Shown one piece after another: positions 56,060 to 64,000 of a DNA stretch of 64,000 nucleotides. The notes below the pieces were generated by a model that worked only from the letters and a program-made list of their open reading frames with translations, did no database searches and was not told the origin of the DNA. How positions within the stretch are numbered: position 1 is the stretch's first letter; every line of letters starts with the position of its first letter. Source of the DNA: Leucaena leucocephala (lineage: Eukaryota > Streptophyta > Magnoliopsida > Fabales > Fabaceae); the NCBI GenBank assembly GCA_037074615.1, contig CM073532.1, forward strand, positions 10,175,501 through 10,239,500. Direction: 5' to 3'. A program made the position numbers and the translations under genes.

Positions 56060-58110
56060 AATGAGCAAGAGTAAGAATGAGAAGAGCAAAGGTATTTATA
56101 GGCGCTAAGGGTATTTTACAGGGGTTTTATGATTTCTACAGCAGTTAGTAATTTGTATCAGTTTTGCATAATTTTGTAGCTGTTTTCTATCTATTGACAT
56201 TTGTAGCAGTTATGATAATCGCTACAACATATGTTTCATTATTTTTTAAAAAATATTTAATTTTTGTTTATAATTATTTTTGTACAAGAAAAAATGACTA
56301 CATTAGTTATTCAAAGTGTTGTAAATGTTATTCATCGTCATTATCACTCTGCCTGAAGAGATATCTATGTTAATAAATTATTGTTAGGTTTAATTTGTAA
56401 TAAAATTATAATTGAATGAAATTAAAAATTGAAGTAAATAAGTATTTAATTAATTTAAAATCGTAAGCAGTGACATCAACATCACACATGTTAAAAAGAT
56501 CTCATGGCTTGAGATGAATGATCATATTCTAATCTTTATGCTTCTTGTCATTGACATAATAAACCTGGTGTGCCTCAAAGGCTAGAATGAATTGCTCATC
56601 ATTTTTTAGATTCACCCATATGAATGAGTTTGAAAAAATTGACAGATGTGATGCCTAAGTCATCAACAGTAATTCCCCGTGAGGATGTCATGTTTGCCTA
56701 AAAGCACTTGAAGAGAGTTATGGTGAAAAACTAGTAATTTAACTCAACTATGTGAATAAGCTTTCTGTAATAAGTGATGTCTCGTATATCGTCATCACTG
56801 CTGCTAGCATAAATCCTCGTCCCAAATGTGTCATAAACTCCTGAGTTTTGTGTGAGAACATGCAACTGTACAAAAGTTGAACCCGTTAATATTATACGTG
56901 GTATACCTTTTCGCATGGTCTAATGGACTGAGTAAAAATTTCTTAATTCGACCGTGTAAGGTCTGTCGTCATTTCGCATTCGTCGTGTAAACCAATCAGG
57001 AAACTCTCAGTGGAGCCTAACATAACTTCTGTACTCCCTATACAATGAAGTGTAATTTGTTTTATAAGAGTTAGAGATGAATAAATTAAATATCAAGTAT
57101 AAAAATAAGTGTGCTTTTAATTAATATATATACTTACCTAAGGGAATGTTCAACTTGGCTGCAATTGATCAAAACATATATGTGTGCCTGGAGTTTCTCT
57201 GTGGGAGTGGGTTTGAAGAACTCAGATCCTCCAACAAGTTTTCCAACGGGAGGTAACAAATCACTTGATATGGAAGGACGAAGAGGAGAATAGTCAACAC
57301 GACGTGGGAGGTTAAAAGACGTCTCCATTTTATCAAAATACCTTCAACAGAAAGTTAGGACATCATCCCCTGAATAACTTTCTGCTATTAAACCCTTTAA
57401 CCACGCCTTATTGTGAACATAAGTTTTCAGTTTTCCCAAAAACATGTAGGCTCACATTGCATTAACAACTGTGTGTATTGTCAAATCACAAATTTGAAAT
57501 AAAAAAAAAGGGATAAAGTATCACGTACCTCTCAATAAGGTACATCAATCGATATTGAACTGAGCCAGTAAACTTTGCTTCTCAAACAAGGTAGACCATT
57601 AATTGAACAATGACAGTGAAAATGATAGAGGAAATATTATCTCCAAGTGACACAGTGTAAGAATTATTTTTTCTGTAGCTGATCGAGCTCTTAAGTATCA
57701 AGACCTTCGCACACAACTCTTGAAAAATGAACATAGCTTTACCAATACCACATATACATCAGGAGGAAGCGTGCTTCTCAGATCTAGAGGGAGGAGCTAT
57801 TACATCAGATCATGCGAGTCATAACTCTTTAACATATAAATCTTTCGAGACTAGAGATCGATGCATATTGATATGTTGCTAAAATATCTATCAGAAACTT
57901 TGATGTTCTTCAGCGTCGAAAGGAAGACAGCCTTGTTCTGCTTGGTTAAGGTGAACTTAGCTGGATGAAACTTGTCGTTGTCATCTGACCAATCCTGTTC
58001 GCGAATTCCTCAGGCACGTAAATATTTTCTAACTACGAGATGATCTTTGGACTTTTTGGGCTTGTTGAGTAACGTATACAGCATATTGTTGCACACATTT
58101 TTCTTAATAT
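56060..58110 (-). pseudogene. TNP2 transposase, C-terminal half (CACTA family D, second copy)
   Basis: On the minus strand, from high to low coordinate: KNVCNNMLYTLLNKPKKSKD then HLVVRKYLRA (58010-58110); FHPAKFTLTKQNKAVFLSTL, then LPPDVYVVLVKLCSFFKSC (57690-57990); VQYRLMYLIERY (57530-57570); GKLVGGSEFF and LQAHIYVLINCSQVEHSLR (57134-57328); FPDWFTRRM (about 56990), QNSGVYDTFGTRIYASSSDD, ITYYRKLIHIVELNY (56731-56870). These are the successive DUF4218 and DUF4216 blocks of TNP2. Subterminal GTAGCAGTT motifs follow to 56100. The N-terminal catalytic part is absent. Stops are scattered through it. Confidence 0.82.
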
Positions 58111-58679
58111 GTAAAATAATTAATGAAATGATAAGGCTGCCAAACATGGGACGCATCAACAATGGGTTGGAAAATAAGAAATAGTATGATAAGAATGAGG
58201 AAATAATTAATGAAGGGATAAAATCGCTAAATAAAGAATACATCAAATAAGTGGGACTTTTCCATTGGCATACCTACCCATAATAATCGCAATAGTCTTG
58301 TGCTCCCAAAAGAGTCATTTCAATAAGCCACAGATACAATAAACTAGCATTACATCAAACACCTCAAATTGCTGAAATACAATATTCTAGTTGCCAAAAT
58401 ATAACGTTGGAACTATCAAAATGTAGCCCAAAACAACATTTGGACGCACAATCACACCCACCCACCCACCCACCCAAATTAGTGTTCAAAGGCTGAGGGT
58501 TGGGCAGCTCACAACATGCAGCATCAAAATATGTTTATAAATTGGACATTGGTATATGCAAAGTGAAAGGAAAACATTTGAACCACTTAGGATCAGCATG
58601 TCTAGAATATAAGTAGCCAAGTAAGGCTTAAAAGTAATTTGCATAAGAAATTAAACAATCTGATAAAAGTATTGGTTAC
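58111..58679. other. Spacer between the TNP2 remnant and the inverted duplication
   Basis: Probably TNP2 intron or degraded coding sequence. A (CCCA)n microsatellite sits at about 58457-58478. No gene is supported. Confidence 0.45.
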
Positions 58680-60994
58680 TGACTGAAATGGTAAGATTTT
58701 ATTTGATAAAATTGGTAGCTAAAAATATTAAATTAACTTAAATAACACTTGGCATACGATTTTTAAGTACATTTAATATTTTAAAATATTTTTTTATAAT
58801 ATTTAGTATTCTAAATTAATTTGTGATTGAACCAACGAGCTTTTGTAAAAATAATGATAATTGTTTAGATGATATGGTCATTTGCTAGTAAATTGTTATT
58901 CGCTATGTCGTTATAGTAATTCATGAATAAACATGTAATTGAACCTTTGAATGTTTATGAAATAGTTGTCTCTTGCTTAAATGATATGATCATTTGTTAG
59001 TCAATTGTTGTTATTTATCATTTCAAATATATTAAAACTTCATAGTTATCTTACATATTACTCATTATGTTCTTAATATAGGGCATATTTAACTAATTTG
59101 ATTAGATTAAAGAAGTTAGTTAAATAGTTAACATGACATATTTTTTTAAAATACCATAACTATCTTCCTTAACTACCACATTCTCTCTCTTACTTGATTA
59201 TTGTTGAAATATTATTAATAGGGTTAGTTCAAAAAAAATTCCTAGATATAAAAAATATATCTTATATTTAAAAATAAAATTAACTCCCTAATTAGATTCT
59301 ATATTATGGATCGGAGTATTATTTTAAATTATTATTGAGGTCAAATCCCACCTTGAGCAACCTTTGCCAAAAATTCTCTAGGTGGACATGGGAGCTTTTT
59401 CTTTCGAAGTAAAGGGCACTAAAGTCAATTCACCAAATTCTCCCATCCCATTTTAGTTCCTTAAGAGACTGATTTAGGTTTTGAATAATTCATTAGTATT
59501 TAACTGTCTTTTTCCCTATAACTGAGTTTTCCCAAATCCATCCAAAATTTGTTTTTTAAAGGAAAGACAAGAATTTTCATCATTATCTTCTTCAATTGGT
59601 ATATCATAATTTTTTTACAATAAAACAAAATTACTTATCATACTACAATTTTTATAAATTTATCATCCCCTTGTTTATATTAAATTCAAACCTAATGCAT
59701 TGAAAGTGGTTAGCGCTAGTTATAGCATATGTATATGTATTATGAAAATGAATTGTGAATTAATTTAAAGAATAAATAAAATATTTTTTAGTTATGAATT
59801 TAAATTTGTAATAATAAAAACTTAAAAAATATCAACATAGAAATTATTCACATTAAATTCAATTAGTCCAAATAATTCAATTAAGCTAACAAAAAATTAA
59901 AAAAAAAATCTCTTAGAAATTTGATACGATTATTTAGTAATGTAATTAAGATTTCAAAATCTCTCTACAACAAATTCAGGCATCAATTAACCGAAATTAA
60001 ATCTCCCATAAGAAGACATTAAATTTTAGGTCAAACAATTTTGTTTAACATATTGATGCAAAGCTTTTCTTCTGTGTATTATTAATATTTAGCTATGACT
60101 CGGCAAAGTAACACACAGAGCTTCTAGTCTCTAGACAAGTCAATCCTTTTATTTTAAAAAGTGTTTTTTCTGGCCAAAAAGCAATTATATATTAATTATA
60201 TAGTGATTGACTTATTGAGCCTGAGTCAAATTTTTATTCTTCTGCATATATGTTTTACTTGGAAAGCATTAATATCATTATTTAAATAAACATATTCATA
60301 GTGGTTTTCAAAATATATATTAGGGATTATTTATACACATTATACACATAACATTAAAAAGAAAAAAAACTTATATATGGAGTCACTTGGCCAATGTCTG
60401 GGAAACACATAACATATATTTAGCTCTAATATTATCAAATATTAAGAATTAATTAATACATATTGTTAATATCAGATTAAAATAGATAATTTTTTAGGGG
60501 CACGCACTTGCGACCTACAAAATAGGTCAATTAAATCTTGGTTCTAAAGTAAAGAAATTTGTGCTTTTTCTCCCACTAAAAAAGTGAAATGTATGAATGA
60601 TTATGACCTAACACTAACATCTTTCTTCCACTTTGAAATGTCACCATCTTAGAATTAGTGCCTTCTTACCCTCCTTAATTAATTAATAAACAACATAATA
60701 TTATTCTTCAATTTTTTTTTCTCAAAAGAAAACATGTTAAATTTCTTTCTTCGACCATCTTCAGCAATATTTTTTCCCTCTAATAACGCCACAATTTTCA
60801 ATCAAACATTTTTTATGATTTCATATTAATAAAAACTCGATCCCTTGATTGAAGCATCTTCCTCATATATGCATACCACAGCATTCAAAGTAGAAATCAA
60901 AAATGATTTTTTCCTTTTACAAACCTTTGACTGATCATCATCTCCTAATTTCCCCACCAGATTATCTCATGAAAACAATTCCTCTTCATCAGTT

Positions 60995-61030
60995 TTATAT
61001 ATATATACACAGAGACACACACACACACAA
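60995..61030 (+). promoter_or_regulatory. Probable pectinesterase core promoter
   Basis: TTTATATATATATAC (about 60995-61008) lies about 90 bases before the start codon and is followed by a (CA)n stretch and ACAACCAACAGAC. The spacing fits a plant TATA box with a short 5' UTR. The left inverted copy has lost this segment. Confidence 0.55.
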
Positions 61031-61095
61031 CCAACAGACTTGGAAGATTTCGTTTCACTGAGATCGTCATCATTGGAGCGATATTATTCATCAAT

Positions 61096-63266
61096 ATGTT
61101 TTCTCTTCATCATCATCATCAGTTTCTTGCATGTTTCTTCTTTCTGATGTGTCTGGTGGGCTTATTGGGATGTGCAGAATTAGCAAGTGCACAGTATTAT
61201 CAGAAAATCGGAGAGAAACTTGTCCCTTACTGGAAGATCACCGTCGACCCCGCCGGCACCGGCAACTTCACCACCATACAAGAAGCCATAAACTCAATCC
61301 CTTCCAACAACAACAACTGGGTTTCCATCAATGTAAAGCCAGGCATCTATAGGTATAACATATATAATTTTTGTGTGTGTATATATATATATATATATCA
61401 GATCACATCATTTAGGGTTTTCAACTTGTATATATTCTTCTGCCTCTTAGAGATGATTTTTTCCCACATACACAAAACTAACATTGATAATAGACTGATG
61501 TGTTTAATGTACTTCTCTGAATATACATATATATATACATATGGTTTTTGGTACTCGTTTGCAGGGAAAAAGTGAGGATTCCTGATGATAAGCCTTATAT
61601 AGTATTGAAAGGAGCAGGGAAGAGGAGATCTATTGTAGTTTGGGATGATCATGAAACAGTGGCCCAGAGTCCTACGTTTACGTTGCTGGCTGATAATGTT
61701 GTCGTCAAATGCTTGAGCTTTCGGGTAAGTAAGGGCAAAAAAGTAAAACAAAATGTGTCTTTATGTTTAATTTATATTAAAATTCTTTAATTTCTATATA
61801 TCTTTATTCTGTAGCAAAAAAAATTATATCTTTTTTTGAGTTGTTCCCAAAAATTTAGAACATGAATTTCTCTCCTTTCTTTTATTTTCCTTATTTTTTT
61901 AAAAATAAAAGATTTTACTATTCATAACCCATTTTCACATGGTTGCAATTAGCACTAAGAGAAAAGCCATCTCTTTCTCTTTAATTTAAGCACAACCTTT
62001 AATTTCTATAGTTTTTTTTTTAATATGAACAAGTTTATATCTTCGGCGAGCTTTCCCCAGAATTCAAAATATCAACTTTTCTCTCTTTCTCTTTGTTTTT
62101 TTTTCTTAAATAATTTTTTTTCTTGCCTCTCTGCACTATTACTAATCCATTTCCACTTTGCTGCTATCTAACACCAAGAGGATAACCAATTTCTAGTTTA
62201 TTTCTTTATATTATTTGGCCAAAAAAATTATCTCTTTATAAAGTTGAGAAGAAATTGAACAAAGAAAAAGCAGAAATATAAATATTTTTCAATCATCTCA
62301 TTTTCTTTTGGAATGAACCACATGTCAATTTTGGCGGGAGTCAAGAATAATACAAATATGGTGGACCACAATTAAATATAGTAAATTCCATTTGAATTAA
62401 TGTGTAAGATTTGATTGGATACTAAATTCAACACTTTAGGTATTCGTAGATATTTCATTAAAACTAATAGTACGCAGAAATATTTTGAATCTCCCCAAGA
62501 AAATCATTTCGAAATTCTCTCCGATGGCTAAGGCTTTAAGCATTGCTCCATTATATATATGCTTCTATTGTTTTTAATTTTTTCCCTCCAGAAAATTCTT
62601 TGTTTGTTTGGTTAATTTGTGACCTTCTCACTGAAAATTTGGAGAATTCAGATCATTCAGGCCTAACTCCATTGCGACCCTGTCAACCCCATTATTTGTA
62701 AGAGAATATTTTGTTTTGTTTTGTACCAAAAATTTGTTTCAAATCAAATAATAATGACATGGTTTGAGGGTTTGGTACATATGTGACCCCACCACTTTAG
62801 GTTCTTTTCCATTGCCCTCTCTTTTTGTCAATGTATGCTAAAATTTAATTATCAATCATATATATATATATATAGTTGCATTATTAAAAACTCTTTGAAC
62901 AATGTGACTTTTAACCTATGTTAGATTCTATACAATGCAAAAGCACAAAATGTAGTTCAAGCATCAAAATGTTGAATTATTTAAAAATGAAGGTTATTTA
63001 GTAGACTTTCCTTTTTGTAATATCTCCTGATACTTTGTTTATCTTTTGTGCTGAAACAGAATTCCTACAATAATCCGATCAACAGCAACCGGAGGAAACC
63101 GGCGGTGGCGGCAATGGTGGCCAGCGATAAGGCTTTCTTCTTTCGAGTAGGCTTCTTTGGTTTACAAGACACATTGTGGGATGATCAAGGAAGGCATTAC
63201 TACAAACTTTGTACCATTCAAGGTGCTGTTGACTTTATTTTTGGTGCTGGCCAATCTGTGTTTGAG
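61096..63266 (+). CDS. Pectinesterase (pectin methylesterase), exons 1-3; gene continues past the window
   Basis: Exons: 61096-61352, 61565-61724, 63060-63266, with GT...AG introns of 212 and 1335 bases. Exon 1 opens MFSLHHHHQFLACFFFLMCL, a signal peptide likely cut near ASA-QYYQK, then WKITVDPAGTGNFTTIQEAI. The exon 1/2 join gives GIYREKV, the GxYxE region of the family. Exon 2 has LKGAGKRRSIVVWDDHETVA. Exon 3 has SDKAFFFRVGFFGLQDTLWD (QDTLxD with a catalytic Asp) and CTIQGAVDFIFGAGQS (DFIFG with the second catalytic Asp). There is no N-terminal PMEI domain, as in the short type-II group. It de-esterifies cell-wall homogalacturonan. The LGRPW region lies beyond 64000. No stop or frameshift seen. 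Confidence 0.93.
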
Positions 63267-64000
63267 GTAAAATTCTTCCACTTTAATTTATTCTCCCTTA
63301 TAGTTTACCCTTAAGAAGAAATTTTGAAAACATTGTTTAAAATTAATACTATCTTTTGTCAAAAAGTAATATTAATTAACAACTATATCCCTTAAGTTTA
63401 GTTGTGATTGTATGTACATTTCTTTAATCTTTCAAATTTATATGCTTTCCCTAAAAAACTAAAATAAGTTTGTATATGAACCCCTCTTGAGTTTCTCTAC
63501 ATTATATAAACTTCTTTTTAGTTTTAGAGTAGATTTTTTGCCTAAGTCTTGGGGAATAAACACGTGTTTTGTGTAATTTTAGCAACAAACATAGGAAGTA
63601 TTTATAAATTTAATTGAAAGTTAATTATAAAAATTTTGTGAACTATAATATTTATTTTAGAAGAAACTTTTTATATTTTTTTAAAAAATAAAATTCTTTC
63701 CAATTTTTTAAAATTAAGAGAAGTTCATACTCTGAGTAATTAAATTTATTGCAAAACTTTAATTATTGACATGGAATTAAATATCTATTTGTGTAGAGAT
63801 GTTTAAAATCAGTAATTGCTAGAACCTATCCTTCTGTACTATATAAACACCTATATAATTAGTTTAATTAGATCCCTATCCTTGTGTATTATATAGAGTT
63901 TAAGAAACAAGTTTCACCGTTTATGGCTTGTCATTAGTGTGATTGTTATAATTTTTTTATTAGATTTATTTTAGTGTTGATTATGTTAATTTTGATGTTC
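63267..64000 (+). other. Pectinesterase intron 3 (open at the window end)
   Basis: It begins GTAAAATTC. No exon with LGRPW or VFG-type blocks is seen to the window edge. Homology to the left arm stops near 63560. Confidence 0.6.

Larger units (their letters stand above)
58680..63560 (+). repeat. Right arm of the large inverted duplication
   Basis: It matches the left arm in reverse complement (26020-27400 and 16265-19530). It lacks the Tourist-like and CACTA insertions and the 74 bp tandem copy, and retains the 410 bp pectinesterase promoter and start region. It therefore shows the more ancestral arrangement. Confidence 0.92.

Noticed and set aside
58457..58478. CCCA repeats considered as telomere-like
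   Set aside because: Plant telomeres are TTTAGGG; this is a short tetranucleotide microsatellite.
61131..61352. Open frame of 73 codons in pectinesterase exon 1, nearly identical to one in the left copy
   Set aside because: Both are out-of-frame readings of the duplicated exon. The conserved protein is in the other frame.
16265..63560. The two inverted arms taken as terminal repeats of one giant transposon
   Set aside because: The arms contain an intron-bearing host gene and its flanks, there is no target duplication or element ends, and the spacer holds an unrelated host gene.

Overview
The window reads as repeat-rich nuclear DNA of a dicotyledonous plant. It is AT-rich with intron-bearing plant genes, carries a TIR-type NBS-LRR fragment (a class kept in dicots and lost in grasses), and is dominated by LINE, SINE, Ty1/copia, long solo-LTR, CACTA, PIF/Tourist and Stowaway elements. 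No prokaryotic, organellar, tRNA, rRNA or CRISPR feature was found. No species call is made.

Layout. 1-7253: a LINE on the minus strand whose ORF1 is split by a 2.7 kb solo LTR (3723-6467, target duplication TACTG). 7.3-11.2 kb: gene-free DNA with microsatellites. 11.2-12.2 kb: two SINE copies and the 3' part of another LINE. 12.2-14.9 kb: a broken TIR-NBS-LRR resistance gene on the minus strand with a Stowaway element in it. 16.3-27.4 kb: left arm of a large inverted duplication. It holds a dead pectinesterase copy (minus strand), a Tourist-like element and a 5.8 kb CACTA element. 27.5-41.9 kb: the 3' half of an ABCC (MRP-type) transporter gene, now a pseudogene, split by MITEs and by an 8.5 kb copia element (30514-39022). 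The copia element itself carries a 2 kb solo LTR. 42.0-51.4 kb: a composite CACTA element with a 1.9 kb copia solo LTR, two small coiled-coil ORFs, a gutted TNP2 transposase and a TNPA/Ulp1-like gene. 52.2-58.6 kb: arrays of CACTA subterminal palindromes and two TNP2 remnants on the minus strand. 58.7-63.6 kb: right arm of the inverted duplication, with the intact 5' three exons of the pectinesterase gene on the plus strand. The gene runs past the window end.

How it fits together. The only gene that still looks functional is the right-arm pectinesterase, a secreted cell-wall enzyme with signal peptide, TATA box and clean splice sites. Its inverted partner lost the start codon and signal peptide by a 410 bp deletion, lost 16 bp of exon 2, and gained 75 bp of filler in exon 3. 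Because the right arm keeps the older arrangement, it acts as an empty-site control that dates the CACTA, the Tourist-like element and a 74 bp tandem duplication to after the duplication.

The most unusual signals are: a small coiled-coil protein carried three times by CACTA elements; arrays of the palindrome GTCGCGAC in the LTRs of two unrelated retrotransposons; CACTA-end-like filler in a host exon; and a chain of nested insertions whose target duplications can still be read.
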